The notes beneath the pieces were generated by a model that was not told the DNA's origin, did no database searches, and worked only from the letters and a program-made list of their open reading frames with translations. A program made the position numbers and the translations under genes. Of a DNA stretch of 64,000 nt, positions 1-9,370 are shown in pieces. The stretch's first letter is position 1, and every line of letters begins with the position of its first letter. This DNA comes from Litorilituus lipolyticus. Lineage in GTDB: Bacteria > Pseudomonadota > Gammaproteobacteria > Enterobacterales > Alteromonadaceae. The DNA is taken from contig NZ_SAWY01000040.1 in the NCBI RefSeq assembly GCF_006439335.1, forward strand, positions 62,001 to 126,000. Direction: 5' to 3'.

Positions 1-57
1 GAATAGTGTTGACTTACCTACATTAGGTAAACCGACGATGCCACATTTAAATCCCAT
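1..57 (-). CDS. ychF: Redox/ribosome-associated GTPase YchF, N-terminal fragment
   Basis: Only the first 19 codons are in the window. They read MGFKCGIVGLPNVGKSTLF, which contains the Walker A/P-loop GxPNVGKST typical of the Obg-family ATPase/GTPase YchF. The start is the ATG at 57-55. The gene lies just downstream of pth on the same strand, the pth-ychF order found across gammaproteobacteria. The rest of the protein lies beyond the left edge, so nothing can be said of its other domains. Confidence 0.9.
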   Translation of the reverse strand, partial: MGFKCGIVGLPNVGKSTLF

Positions 58-128
58 AATTATTACCTACAGTTGTGTTTTTTACGTTTCTCTCGTCGTG
101 ACGAAACCACGAGAAAACAAGTGTTTTT

Positions 129-713
129 TTATTGTGCTTTAAAAGCGTGTAAACGCTGTTGGGCTTTGGTTAAGCCATCTTTTTGCCAAACATCAAAGCA
201 ACGACTCGCTTCATCAACAGCTTCGTCAATAAGCGCTTGTTCTGTTGCAGGCGCTTTGCCTAGTACATGGCCCGTCACTTTATCTCTATGACCTGGGTGA
301 CCTATGCCAATTCTAAGACGATAGAAGTCTTTATTATTTGCCATGCGAGCAATAATGTCTTTCAGACCATTATGACCACCATGACCACCACCTTGCTTTA
401 TTTTTACTGTGCCAGGTAGCATATCCATTTCATCGTGAGCAACTAAGATATTGTCTACATCTATACGAAAAAAGTTAGCTAAAGGGGCTACGGCCTGACC
501 ACTACGATTCATAAAGGTTGTAGGGATCAATAAGTGTACTACATCATTACCTATGATGCCTTTACCGTATAATCCAGAATATTTTTTTTCGGGGCGAAGT
601 GTGATGTTGTTGCGTCGTGCTAGTTCTTCAACAAACCAGACACCAGCATTGTGGCGAGTTCTTGTATATTCGGGGCCTGGATTACCAAGCCCCGCAATTA
701 GTTTAATAGTCAT
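129..713 (-). CDS. pth: Peptidyl-tRNA hydrolase
   Basis: 194 residues, the normal Pth length. The enzyme cleaves the ester bond of peptidyl-tRNAs released from stalled ribosomes, recycling tRNA in the cytoplasm. The N-terminal [20 protein letters not shown] segment carries the conserved Asn and catalytic His (HNAG), followed by the TFMNRSG and HDEMD motifs and the glycine/histidine-rich [10 protein letters not shown] stretch. It sits between rplY (31 bases upstream) and ychF on the same strand, and is probably co-transcribed with both. Nothing unusual is visible. Confidence 0.97.
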   Translation of the reverse strand: MTIKLIAGLGNPGPEYTRTRHNAGVWFVEELARRNNITLRPEKKYSGLYGKGIIGNDVVHLLIPTTFMNRSGQAVAPLANFFRIDVDNILVAHDEMDMLPGTVKIKQGGGHGGHNGLKDIIARMANNKDFYRLRIGIGHPGHRDKVTGHVLGKAPATEQALIDEAVDEASRCFDVWQKDGLTKAQQRLHAFKAQ

Positions 714-744
714 TATTTTAAATTAAATAAATATATTAAAACTA

Positions 745-1365
745 TTATTCAGCTGCTGCTTCTTCTTCAGCTTCATCTTCGTCACTTGCTTTACCTTTCG
801 GAGCATTAGCAGTAACTACTGCTTGGTCGTGACTTTCACCTTTTGCTAATTCGTCAGAAGTAACGCCCGCTGGGAATACTACGTCAGATAAATGTAATGT
901 TTGACCAAGTTCAAGACCAGCTAAGTCAATTTCGATGTACTCAGGTAAGTCTTTTGGTAAACAAGAAATAGCAATTTCATTGATGTGGTGAGCAATGCTA
1001 GCACCTGTTTTCGCTGCTACGTCTTCGTTTAAGAAGTGAACAGGAACGTTAGTGTGAACAGCGTGCTTAGCATCGATACGGATGAAATCTAAGTGCATGA
1101 TAACGTCTTTGTATGGGTGACGTTGCATGTCTTTGATAAGACACTCAACCGCTTTACCATCAACGTTTAATGTTAAAACGTGTGAGTAGAATGCTTCTTC
1201 TTGTTGTGCACGGTAAACATTTTTGTGTTCTAACGTTAAAGAAACAGGCTCTTGGCCTTCACCGTAAAGGATAGCAGGAACTTTATTCGCGTGACGTAGG
1301 CGGCGGCTCGCACCTTTCCCTAAGTCTGTACGTACTTCTGCATCCAAAGTAAATAAATCAGTCAT
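745..1365 (-). CDS. rplY: 50S ribosomal protein L25 / general stress protein Ctc
   Basis: 206 residues, the long Ctc (TL5) form rather than the roughly 95-residue E. coli L25. The N-terminal L25 domain (about 1-90, with GKGASRRLR and PAILYGEG) binds 5S rRNA. The C-terminal beta domain (about 95-185) is followed by a very acidic tail rich in Glu and Ala. It lies upstream of pth on the same strand. The leader at about 1400-1430 can form a short hairpin (CCTTG with CAAGG); whether it regulates is unknown. Confidence 0.96.
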   Translation of the reverse strand: MTDLFTLDAEVRTDLGKGASRRLRHANKVPAILYGEGQEPVSLTLEHKNVYRAQQEEAFYSHVLTLNVDGKAVECLIKDMQRHPYKDVIMHLDFIRIDAKHAVHTNVPVHFLNEDVAAKTGASIAHHINEIAISCLPKDLPEYIEIDLAGLELGQTLHLSDVVFPAGVTSDELAKGESHDQAVVTANAPKGKASDEDEAEEEAAAE

Positions 1366-1619
1366 TGTTTAATACTCTTTATATAAAATAAAATTAGACC
1401 TTGCTTTTTGCGACCAAAAACAAGGAGATATGCTCTTTTTTTGAGTGAATAACTTAGCAAATAATTGAAAAGGCTTCACTACAGATAAAAAAGGCGCCGA
1501 ATAATAACACTTCATGAAGGCTATTGCTATTGAATGTTTAATTATTAATGAAATATTTTATAGGGGGCGCTTCTCAATTGCTTGTTGAGTGGTTGCTGAA
1601 GGAAGTTAGAGGGGGAAAT
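1366..1619. other. Intergenic region between prs and rplY
   Basis: About 250 bases without a coding region (315 including the prs terminator). It should contain the minus-strand promoter of rplY-pth-ychF. I could not pick a convincing -35/-10 pair and see no RNA gene or repeat. Confidence 0.5.
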
Positions 1620-1647
1620 AAAAAGCCAACATGAAATGTTGGCTTTT
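1620..1647 (-). terminator. Rho-independent terminator of prs
   Basis: Perfect 12-base inverted repeat (AAAAGCCAACAT / ATGTTGGCTTTT) with a 3-base loop, about 35 bases past the prs stop, giving a U-tract in the minus-strand transcript. Confidence 0.85.
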
Positions 1648-1680
1648 AGTCGATTTATTTAAAGACAAATAACGTAAATA

Positions 1681-2631
1681 TTATGAGTTTTCAAACATCG
1701 CAGAAATAGATTCTTCGTTACATACGCGACGAATTGCTTCACTTAACATACCGCTTAATGTTAATTGGCGAACCATTTTAAGTTTTTTGATTTCTTTTGA
1801 TAATGGAATTGAATCTGTCACAACCACTTCATCAATGACTGAGTTTTTAAGGTTCTCAGCAGCGTTACCCGAAAGAACAGGGTGAGTAGCATAGGCAATT
1901 ACACGCTTAGCACCATGTTCTTTTAGTGCTTCTGCAGCTTTTGCTAATGTGCCGCCTGTATCAATCATGTCATCAACAATAATACAGTCACGACCTTCAA
2001 CTTCACCAATAATATGCATAACTTGTGCTACGTTTGCTTTAGGGCGACGTTTGTCGATGATGGCTAAATCTGTATCATCAAGTAATTTTGCCACAGCACG
2101 CGCACGAACAACACCACCAATATCAGGCGAAACCACTACAGGGTTGTCCAATTCGCGGTTTTTCATATCTTCTAAAAGAATTGGTGTACCAAATACGTTA
2201 TCTACAGGTACATCGAAGAAGCCTTGAATTTGTTCTGCATGTAAGTCAACCGTTAAAACGCGGTCAACACCAACACTTGATAAGAAGTCTGCAACAACTT
2301 TAGCAGTAATTGGTACACGAGCACTACGTACACGTCTATCTTGGCGAGCATAACCAAAGTAAGGAATAACCGCGGTAATACGACCTGCAGATGCACGACG
2401 TAATGCGTCAATCATTACAATTAACTCCATTAGGTTATCATTGGTAGGAGCACAAGTTGATTGCACAATGAAAACATCTGAACCACGAACGTTTTCCGTG
2501 ATTTCAAAGCTAATTTCACCATCACTAAAACTGCCTACTTTGGCTTCGCCTAAAGTAATATATAGGCGATTAGCAATTTCTTTGGCCAGTTCAGGGGTGG
2601 CATTACCCGCAAAGATCTTCATGTCAGGCAC
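1681..2631 (-). CDS. prs: Ribose-phosphate pyrophosphokinase (PRPP synthase)
   Basis: Makes PRPP from ribose 5-phosphate and ATP for purine, pyrimidine, histidine, tryptophan and NAD synthesis. I choose a GTG start at 2631 ([11 protein letters not shown]), giving 316 residues, which matches the enterobacterial length of 315. An AGGA lies 7 bases upstream of it. The longest open frame extends to 2697, but the extra 22 residues have no counterpart in the family. Visible motifs are [13 protein letters not shown], the ATP-loop [17 protein letters not shown], the catalytic [12 protein letters not shown] and the PRPP loop DDMIDTGGT. It follows ispE in the conserved lolB-ispE-prs order. Confidence 0.97.
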   Translation of the reverse strand: MPDMKIFAGNATPELAKEIANRLYITLGEAKVGSFSDGEISFEITENVRGSDVFIVQSTCAPTNDNLMELIVMIDALRRASAGRITAVIPYFGYARQDRRVRSARVPITAKVVADFLSSVGVDRVLTVDLHAEQIQGFFDVPVDNVFGTPILLEDMKNRELDNPVVVSPDIGGVVRARAVAKLLDDTDLAIIDKRRPKANVAQVMHIIGEVEGRDCIIVDDMIDTGGTLAKAAEALKEHGAKRVIAYATHPVLSGNAAENLKNSVIDEVVVTDSIPLSKEIKKLKMVRQLTLSGMLSEAIRRVCNEESISAMFENS

Positions 2632-2784
2632 AGTCAGTTCCTCAGAAACTTTTGACATTAATATTATACTTAAATGCACTTGGTAAAATGCATTCAAGCA
2701 CTACTAAAACAGAGTTAACTTTAGAAGTTATCAAAGTACTTCGCAAATTATCCTCAGTAAACTTTTCAGTATTCTTTTATCAAT

Positions 2785-3669
2785 TTAGCGTAATTGATAA
2801 CTTTCCATTTTACTTAGTAAAGGAGACTTATTGACTCCTTTTGCGACAAATGAGCTTACTCCCTCAGGGAGTTTTTCCTGTATATCGCGCGCCATTGCTT
2901 GACTAGAACAACGCGTAAAGATACACGCACCAGTTCCGGTCATTCTTGACGGCGCGTATTCTATCAACCAAGCCAGTAGCTTGGCAACCTCACTGTAGTG
3001 ATTTATTACCATGGTTTGACAATCATTATGGAATATATCATTAGTAAATACATCGCTCATTAATTCATCAGGCGATAGTGAGGGAGTATTTCGCGGTAAG
3101 TCTTTTGCAGTAAATACACTTTGAGTCGAAATACTGCAATTAGGTTTGCTGATCAAATACCAGCTTTCTTCAGGTGTTATTGTGACTACTTTTTCACCAA
3201 CACCTTGGGCAAAAGCAGAAAAGCCATGAATGAAAATAGGCACGTCGGCGCCTAGCGATAAGCCTAACTCGGCAAGTTTCTCGGTTGAATGGTTGCATTG
3301 CCAAAGGCTATTGAGTGCTAATAAAATGGTTGCGGCATTGGAAGAGCCACCGCCTAAACCCCCGCCCATTGGTAATACTTTTTTGACACTGATATTTACA
3401 CCAAGAGGATTGTTAGAAGCACTCGCCTTTAATAGCTGTGCTGCCTTAACAATTAAGTTGTCTTTATTGGGTACATTAGTTATTGGCGTCAGTAAATTAA
3501 TTTCATCGCTATCAGTAACTTCTAAAGTTAAAGTATCGCCATAATCGAGGAATTGGAATAAGGTTTCTAATTCATGGTAGCCATCATTACGTCTACCAAT
3601 GATATGTAGAAATAAATTTAGTTTAGCTGGAGAAGGTAATTCGAAAGTTTGATTAATATACGAGGTCAT
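2785..3669 (-). CDS. ispE: 4-diphosphocytidyl-2-C-methyl-D-erythritol kinase
   Basis: 294 residues. A GHMP-family kinase that phosphorylates CDP-methylerythritol in the non-mevalonate (MEP) isoprenoid pathway. It shows the N-terminal PAKLNLFLHIIGRRNDGYHEL motif with the catalytic Lys and His, the ATP-binding glycine-rich LPMGGGLGGGSSNAA, and the C-terminal MTGTGACIF motif. It starts 11 bases downstream of lolB, so the two are probably co-transcribed. The stop codon lies inside a short inverted repeat (2778-2800) that has no U-tract, so I do not call it a terminator. Confidence 0.97.
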   Translation of the reverse strand: MTSYINQTFELPSPAKLNLFLHIIGRRNDGYHELETLFQFLDYGDTLTLEVTDSDEINLLTPITNVPNKDNLIVKAAQLLKASASNNPLGVNISVKKVLPMGGGLGGGSSNAATILLALNSLWQCNHSTEKLAELGLSLGADVPIFIHGFSAFAQGVGEKVVTITPEESWYLISKPNCSISTQSVFTAKDLPRNTPSLSPDELMSDVFTNDIFHNDCQTMVINHYSEVAKLLAWLIEYAPSRMTGTGACIFTRCSSQAMARDIQEKLPEGVSSFVAKGVNKSPLLSKMESYQLR

Positions 3670-3680
3670 AGAGTGATTCT

Positions 3681-4343
3681 TTAGGAGTTAACTTGCCACT
3701 TATCGATTGCTATTTTAATAGTTAAATTTTTTGTTTTGATAGTAAATTTAGTAGCCAGAGCAATATTGTTGACCATTTTATAGCGACTGTAATTAATATG
3801 CCATTGTTGCTGTTGACCATATGCATTAGCTAATGAGCTTGTTAACGTTTTTGGTAATGCGGTTTGATCATCATAGGTGATGAAATCATGTTCAGTGTCA
3901 TAGGGAGTACCTTTTAGCCAATAACTTAATGCTTTTGTAGGCAAGGTTAGCCCTGTTAACTCTTCAATGAGTAAGTCGAGGTTTTCACCGTGATATTTTT
4001 TACCATCAATCTTTAACGTGTGGTGATTTTTTTCAGAATTAAGTTGAAGAACAGTAATGCCAAGGTAACTTGACAAATTTAGTTGCTGACTCGGAATATT
4101 TTCATCCATAGACCAATATAAATTTACACGTTCGCGTTCTTCACCTTGAAAAAAAGCAATCTTTCCTGATAATTTCCATAATGAGACATTATTCAGTTGC
4201 TCAAATCGTTGTTGAGCAGGGATATTAGTCGTTATAGGCTCGTCAACTCGTAAAGTAGAGCAGGCTGTTAAAAATAAAAAACATGATAGAGAGAGAATTT
4301 TAAACAAAGAACTAACAGGTGAGTTAGCTTTATATATAGTCAT
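3681..4343 (-). CDS. lolB: Outer-membrane lipoprotein insertion factor LolB
   Basis: Accepts lipoproteins from LolA and inserts them into the outer membrane. I place the start at the ATG at 4343 (MTIYKANSPV), giving 220 residues. A signal peptide with hydrophobic core ILSLSCFLFL ends in the lipobox LTAC, whose Cys would be lipidated. A longer TTG-initiated frame to 4400 would put about 19 unneeded residues before the signal. Family features include the LWKLSGKIAFFQ strand and the LTLPTKALSYWLKGTP segment. It lies divergent from hemA and upstream of ispE, the typical arrangement. Confidence 0.93.
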   Translation of the reverse strand: MTIYKANSPVSSLFKILSLSCFLFLTACSTLRVDEPITTNIPAQQRFEQLNNVSLWKLSGKIAFFQGEERERVNLYWSMDENIPSQQLNLSSYLGITVLQLNSEKNHHTLKIDGKKYHGENLDLLIEELTGLTLPTKALSYWLKGTPYDTEHDFITYDDQTALPKTLTSSLANAYGQQQQWHINYSRYKMVNNIALATKFTIKTKNLTIKIAIDKWQVNS

Positions 4344-4652
4344 TTGAATAATCAAAAAAATAATTTTAGCTATTGGAACACAGGCATTGCTGATGTTCAA
4401 GATTAGGATGAGCTTAGTGATTGGTTATAATTTATGGAGTTTTTATCACAGATCATAGTTTATTAACAAAACCTGAGTAATAATAGGGAAATACCCTGAT
4501 GACTGGGGTATAATGAACAAATAGATAATTTTTTAAGGTTTTGAGATTTAAAGTAGAGTGACTTTAATCACATCAAAGCATTAAATAGCATAAAGATTAA
4601 ATGTAGCGGCTATAAACAAAAGCTGGCTACTTAGAAAGATAGGTTAATTATT
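4344..4652. promoter_or_regulatory. Divergent lolB/hemA control region
   Basis: About 310 bases between the two divergent starts. A perfect TATAAT at 4509-4514 reads towards hemA, with no good -35 at the expected spacing, so the exact promoter is uncertain. No RNA gene or leader ORF is evident. Confidence 0.4.
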
Positions 4653-5921
4653 TTGTCCATTGTTGCCGTTGGAATCAATCATAAAACTGCACCCGTTGCT
4701 GTGCGAGAGAAAATATCTTTTAACCCAGATAACCTCTCTATTGCTTTGCAAGAAATGTTGAATGAAGTTCAATGTAAAGAAGTTGCTATACTCTCGACTT
4801 GTAATCGAACTGAATTATATTTAGTGCAAGATGGTGATGTTGAACAAACGCAAGAACGCTTAGTTCAGTGGCTAGAAAATTATCATAACGTACCCGCATC
4901 AACTATTTTACCTAGCCTTTATTGGCACCAAGACCAGCAAGCCGTTAATCATATGATGCGTGTAGCGTGTGGCCTTGACTCATTAGTATTGGGTGAGCCA
5001 CAAATCCTTGGTCAAATGAAGCAAGCATACAGCCAAGCTAAGGCTGCAGGTTCTATGGCACTTGTCATGGACAGATTGTTCCAGCGTACTTTTGGTGTTG
5101 CTAAACAAGTTCGTACTGAAACGGAGATTGGTGCGAGTGCTGTATCGGTAGCTTTTGCCTCTGTTAATTTAGCAAAGCATATTTTTGCCAGCCTCGAAAA
5201 AGCCAGAGTACTGTTAGTGGGTGCTGGTGAAACAATTGAGCTTGTGGCAAAACATTTATATGAAAACAATGTTGGTAAAATTACTGTAGCCAATCGTACT
5301 ATTGCTAGGGCCGAGAATATGGCAAAGCAAATTGGTGCAGATGTGATTACTTTAGCGCAAATTCCTGAGCAGATGTGTCATGCTGATATTGTGATAAGTT
5401 CAACGGGTTCTACCTTACCTATTATTGGTAAAGGTATGGTTGAGCAAGCTTTGGTAACACGCAAACATAAGCCTATTTTTATGGTTGATTTGGCGGTACC
5501 AAGAGATATAGAAGAACAAGTGTCAGAATTAGAAGATGTGTTTTTATATACTGTTGATGACTTGCAAAGCATCATTGCAAAAAATATAGAAAATCGTCGC
5601 AAAGCAGCAGTTCAAGCTGAAGGTATTGTAAATACTCAGTCAGACAACTTTATGTCTTGGCTTCGTGGTTTAAATACTCAAGATACTGTTATTAGTTATA
5701 GAAAACAATGTTTGGCACATCGAGACCAATTGCTTGAAAAAGCACTGGTACAATTGAAAAACGGTAAGAATTCAGAAGCTGTCGTTGCTGAACTTGCCAC
5801 GAAACTATCAAATAAGTTTATGCATGCACCAACTAGTGCTTTGCAATCTGCGGCACAAGGTGGTGAACTAGATAAGCTACTTTATTTACGTGATATCTTT
5901 CAAATAGATCAACAAGACTAA
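4653..5921 (+). CDS. hemA: Glutamyl-tRNA reductase
   Basis: 422 residues. Reduces glutamyl-tRNA(Glu) with NADPH to glutamate-1-semialdehyde, the first committed step of C5 haem synthesis. The start is TTG with an AGG about 10 bases upstream; the N-terminus SIVAVGINHKTAPVAVREK matches the family exactly. Visible features are the catalytic Cys in LSTCNRTELY (about residue 50), the GLDSLVLGEPQILGQMK motif, the NADPH-binding VLLVGAGE loop near residue 190, and a C-terminal helical dimerisation domain. It is the first gene of the hemA-prfA-prmC operon. Confidence 0.97.
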   Translation: MSIVAVGINHKTAPVAVREKISFNPDNLSIALQEMLNEVQCKEVAILSTCNRTELYLVQDGDVEQTQERLVQWLENYHNVPASTILPSLYWHQDQQAVNHMMRVACGLDSLVLGEPQILGQMKQAYSQAKAAGSMALVMDRLFQRTFGVAKQVRTETEIGASAVSVAFASVNLAKHIFASLEKARVLLVGAGETIELVAKHLYENNVGKITVANRTIARAENMAKQIGADVITLAQIPEQMCHADIVISSTGSTLPIIGKGMVEQALVTRKHKPIFMVDLAVPRDIEEQVSELEDVFLYTVDDLQSIIAKNIENRRKAAVQAEGIVNTQSDNFMSWLRGLNTQDTVISYRKQCLAHRDQLLEKALVQLKNGKNSEAVVAELATKLSNKFMHAPTSALQSAAQGGELDKLLYLRDIFQIDQQD

Positions 5922-5924
5922 ATG

Positions 5925-5950
5925 ACACACGAGATGAGTTTATCGTGTGT
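5925..5950 (+). terminator. Hairpin after hemA
   Basis: ACACACGA and TCGTGTGT form a perfect 8-bp stem just after the hemA stop, followed by a weak U-rich stretch (TATTTGCTTTTG). It could be a weak terminator or a processing site before prfA. Confidence 0.4.
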
Positions 5951-6090
5951 TATTTGCTTTTGTAACTTTCCAATTAAAATCTCCCTGTAAATATTCATTC
6001 ACAGCATTACTGTGCTAGAATAGCGGCAATTTTTGTTAATTGTGATAAATACAATTAACCGTTACCCGTTTAAAAGATAAGATATTATTC

Positions 6091-7179
6091 ATGAAAGCCT
6101 CTGTTTATCAAAAGCTCGAAGTATTAGTCGAGCGTTTCGAAGAAGTACAAGCCCTATTATCAGATCCTGATACCATCAATGATCAGGACAAGTTTCGTGC
6201 TTTATCTCAAGAATTCAAACAACTTGAAGAAGTGACACAAACTTTTAACGACTATAAAAGTGCAGAAGACGATTTTGCAACGGCTGAGCTGATGCTTAAG
6301 GATGATGATCCTGATATGCGAGAAATGGCTCAAGAAGAGTTTAAAGAAGCTAAGAAAGCTGTTGCAGATATTGCCGATCAATTGCAAATATTATTATTAC
6401 CTCGTGATCCCAATGATGACAATAACTGTTTTGTTGAAATTAGAGCAGGTGCAGGTGGTGATGAGGCAGCCATTTTTGTTGGTGATTTATTTCGAATGTA
6501 CAGCCGTTATGCTGAAAAGCAAGGCTGGAAAATAGATGTCATGAACAGTAATGAAAGCGAGCAGGGCGGCTTTAAAGAATTAATCATGAAGGTTAATGGT
6601 GAAGGTGTTTATGGGCAGATGAAGTTTGAGTCAGGCGGACATCGTGTTCAACGTGTCCCTGAAACAGAATCTCAAGGTCGTGTCCATACTTCTGCCTGTA
6701 CTGTCGTGGTAATGCCTGAAATTCCTGAGTCACAAGCCATTGAAATCAACAAAGCTGATTTAAAGGTTGATACTTTTAGAGCTTCAGGTGCGGGTGGTCA
6801 GCACGTTAACAAAACGGATTCTGCCATTCGTATCACTCATATTCCAACAGGTGTTGTTGTAGAGTGTCAAGATCAACGTTCTCAGCATAAAAACAGAGCG
6901 CAAGCGATGTCTGTGTTACAAGCTCGCTTACAACAAGCAGAAGATGAAAAACGTCGTAGTGAAGAAGAGTCTTCGCGTCGCAGCTTAGTCGCAAGTGGTG
7001 ATCGTTCTGAGCGAATTCGTACTTATAATTTCCCGCAAGGGCGTATGAGTGATCATCGAATCAATTTAACCTTATACAGGTTAAATGAAATCATGGAAGG
7101 TAACTTACAATTAGTAATGGAGCCTATTATGCAAGAAAACCAAGCAGATTTATTAGCTGAGCTTGCAGAGCAAGAATAA
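6091..7179 (+). CDS. prfA: Peptide chain release factor 1
   Basis: 362 residues. Recognises UAA and UAG in the ribosomal A site and triggers peptide release. The catalytic GGQ lies in [17 protein letters not shown], and the stop-codon-reading P-x-T tripeptide (PET here) lies in [17 protein letters not shown]. The N-terminal helical domain spans about 1-100. It is followed after 8 bases by prmC, whose product methylates the Gln of this GGQ, so target and modifier are co-expressed. Confidence 0.98.
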   Translation: MKASVYQKLEVLVERFEEVQALLSDPDTINDQDKFRALSQEFKQLEEVTQTFNDYKSAEDDFATAELMLKDDDPDMREMAQEEFKEAKKAVADIADQLQILLLPRDPNDDNNCFVEIRAGAGGDEAAIFVGDLFRMYSRYAEKQGWKIDVMNSNESEQGGFKELIMKVNGEGVYGQMKFESGGHRVQRVPETESQGRVHTSACTVVVMPEIPESQAIEINKADLKVDTFRASGAGGQHVNKTDSAIRITHIPTGVVVECQDQRSQHKNRAQAMSVLQARLQQAEDEKRRSEEESSRRSLVASGDRSERIRTYNFPQGRMSDHRINLTLYRLNEIMEGNLQLVMEPIMQENQADLLAELAEQE

Positions 7180-7187
7180 CGTTTAAT

Positions 7188-8048
7188 ATGTCTATTAGCG
7201 TTTCTTCAATTGCTGAGTTATCTGAATATGGCAAACAACAATTATTGTCACATTCAGATAGCGCACAATTAGACAGTAATATATTACTTTGTCATGTTAT
7301 AAATAAAGATCTTAGCTATTTATATACATGGCCCGAAAAAAAACTTTCACTTAATGAATACGAAAAGTTCATCGAACTGCTTAATCGTCGCATTGAGGGG
7401 GAGCCCATTGCCTATATAGTTGGTATAAAGGAGTTTTGGTCGTTACCTCTACTCGTTTCTCCAGCTACCTTAATCCCTCGACCTGATACTGAAACACTTG
7501 TTGAATTGGTACTTGAATTATTTCAAGGCCAGAAGAACTTTGATTGCTTAGATTTGGGTACGGGAACAGGTGCCATTGCATTGGCATTGGCCTCTGAAAA
7601 TACTTCTTGGAAAGTTGATGCAGTAGATTTTAATGATGAGGCAGTGAGTTTAGCCAAACTCAATGCAGAACGATTAAAAATTGCCAATGTAAATGTATTT
7701 CAAAGTAACTGGTACAGTAATGTGGCTAACGAAAAGAAATACAATATCATTGTAACTAACCCGCCATATATTGACGAGCATGATCAACACTTGGCGCAGG
7801 GCGATGTTAGATTCGAGCCAAAATCAGCGCTTGTTGCACAAGAGCAAGGGTTAAGTGATATAAAAGTTATCGTTGAAAACGCAAAGCAGCATTTAAAGCC
7901 TAATGGCTCATTGTTTATTGAACACGGTTTTGAACAAGGTGTATTAGTTTGTGATATATTGTCAGGCTTTGGTTATCAAAATGCACAAACTGTTACAGAT
8001 TTAAATGGTCAAGATAGAATAAGCTGGGCCGTTTATTCAAATGAATAG
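7188..8048 (+). CDS. prmC: Release-factor glutamine methyltransferase PrmC (HemK)
   Basis: 286 residues. An SAM-dependent N5-glutamine methyltransferase acting on the GGQ motif of RF1 and RF2. The N-terminal helical domain (about 1-85) precedes a Rossmann methyltransferase fold with SAM-binding DLGTGTGAIALALA and the catalytic VTNPPYIDEHD (NPPY). LIPRPDTETLVE is also a family motif. It sits directly behind prfA in the same operon. Confidence 0.97.
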   Translation: MSISVSSIAELSEYGKQQLLSHSDSAQLDSNILLCHVINKDLSYLYTWPEKKLSLNEYEKFIELLNRRIEGEPIAYIVGIKEFWSLPLLVSPATLIPRPDTETLVELVLELFQGQKNFDCLDLGTGTGAIALALASENTSWKVDAVDFNDEAVSLAKLNAERLKIANVNVFQSNWYSNVANEKKYNIIVTNPPYIDEHDQHLAQGDVRFEPKSALVAQEQGLSDIKVIVENAKQHLKPNGSLFIEHGFEQGVLVCDILSGFGYQNAQTVTDLNGQDRISWAVYSNE

Positions 8049-8078
8049 ATTAACCCCTCTTTATTGCAAGGAATTTTA

Positions 8079-8444
8079 ATGTTTAAACATCTTCATATGA
8101 CACTTGCACTGATAAGTGTCATCTTATTTAGTTTACGTTTTATTTGGACGCTAATTAATTCAAACCAATTACAAAAAAAATGGGTGAAAATCACTCCGCA
8201 TATAATTGATACGTTATTACTCTGTGTGGGTGCTTATATGGCATATCAATACAGTATGAGCCCTTTTGAACACCTATGGTTGGGCGAAAAATTATTGGCA
8301 TTAGTCGCCTACATTTTTACGGGTTATTACACCTTAAAACTAGCTCGAAATAGAAGCATGCAAATTATTGGTTATTTAGGTGCTATGGGTTGGATAATGC
8401 TGATTTATAGATTAGCAGTAACACGTGAAGCAATGTTCTTCTAA
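8079..8444 (+). CDS. sirB2: SirB2-family membrane protein
   Basis: 121 residues from the ATG at 8079, which has AAGGAA six bases upstream. The frame stays open to 8064, but that TTG lies next to the Shine-Dalgarno sequence. There are about four hydrophobic helices: LALISVILFSLRFIWTLI, IIDTLLLCVGAYMAYQY, LLALVAYIFTGYYTL and IIGYLGAMGWIMLIYRL. The SirB2/YchQ family is a conserved inner-membrane family of unknown biochemistry that regularly follows prmC, as here. Confidence 0.88.
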   Translation: MFKHLHMTLALISVILFSLRFIWTLINSNQLQKKWVKITPHIIDTLLLCVGAYMAYQYSMSPFEHLWLGEKLLALVAYIFTGYYTLKLARNRSMQIIGYLGAMGWIMLIYRLAVTREAMFF

Positions 8445-8522
8445 ATCAGAATAGTAGAAAATTGAACCCGCGTTAATTAAGAATATTGATAGAAATATTA
8501 GCTGATATTCAGCAGAGATGTT

Positions 8523-9350
8523 ATGAACGAATTGTTGTTGTCTGAAATAAATTCTACTGAAAAAGATTTACTTCAAACTATGGTGTTACTGGAAGAGTTT
8601 ATACTTGCTAAACAACCCTCTGAAGGTAATGGAGTAAGCTCTGATAACTCTTTAGATGGTTTAGAACTAATTATTAAACAATGCCAAGCGGTGATTGAAG
8701 AAGTTGAATCTCCGCTAGATAGAGCAGAAATTCTGTTGAATGAGCTTTACTTTCAACATTTATTTATTGATAAATTTAGACGAACTTATCCGGTAGAGGC
8801 GTATTGTGTTGCACCTGCAATTAATAGCCGGCTCATGTCACCTGTGCTTAAAGCGGTGATTGTTTGCGAAATTATCAATGCCTGTGGTTTTGAAACAGAT
8901 ATAGTCTTTATACCTAGTAAAATGATGGTGCGAATTTGTTGTGATGAGAAATATGCCATTATTTTTGATGCGACAACAGGTGAGTCACTTAACTGGAATG
9001 AGCTTGATTTACGCTTAGATGAACTAAATGGTGACCCAACACAGCATGAATTATCGAGTGTTGAAAGTGAGGCGATTTTAGTAGAACATTTAACGGCATT
9101 TAAAAATACCTTAATCAAAGAGCAAACGTTTGATAAAGCCTTGCGCTGTGTTGATGTTATTTTAGCATTAACGCCTGATGATCCATTACAAAGACGAGAT
9201 AGAGGCTACTTATTACATCAGTTAGATTGCTTTAATGTTGCGGTTGATGACTATCGCTACTTTGTTGAGCAATGTCCTAAAGATCCCGCAGCTAAGTTAC
9301 TTAAACTGCAGCTAGATAAAATTAGTATTCTCGAAACTGTATTACATTAA
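8523..9350 (+). CDS. sirB1: SirB1-family protein (transglutaminase-like, TPR)
   Basis: 275 residues, cytoplasmic, no signal. It belongs to the SirB1/YchA family, named for an early link to SirA-dependent regulation in Salmonella, with no established activity. The central part (about 60-190) corresponds to the transglutaminase-like core. The C-terminus (about 200-265, with FDKALRCVDVILALTPDDPLQRRDRGYLLHQL) looks like one or two TPR units. It lies between sirB2 and the DUF819 gene in the hemA-kdsA operon. Confidence 0.88.
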   Translation: MNELLLSEINSTEKDLLQTMVLLEEFILAKQPSEGNGVSSDNSLDGLELIIKQCQAVIEEVESPLDRAEILLNELYFQHLFIDKFRRTYPVEAYCVAPAINSRLMSPVLKAVIVCEIINACGFETDIVFIPSKMMVRICCDEKYAIIFDATTGESLNWNELDLRLDELNGDPTQHELSSVESEAILVEHLTAFKNTLIKEQTFDKALRCVDVILALTPDDPLQRRDRGYLLHQLDCFNVAVDDYRYFVEQCPKDPAAKLLKLQLDKISILETVLH

Positions 9351-9370
9351 TTAAAATAAAAGGTTAACCA

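Noticed and set aside
2778-2800. Inverted repeat at the ispE stop as a terminator
   Set aside because: The stem is AT-only and not followed by a U-tract; it lies partly in the coding sequence.
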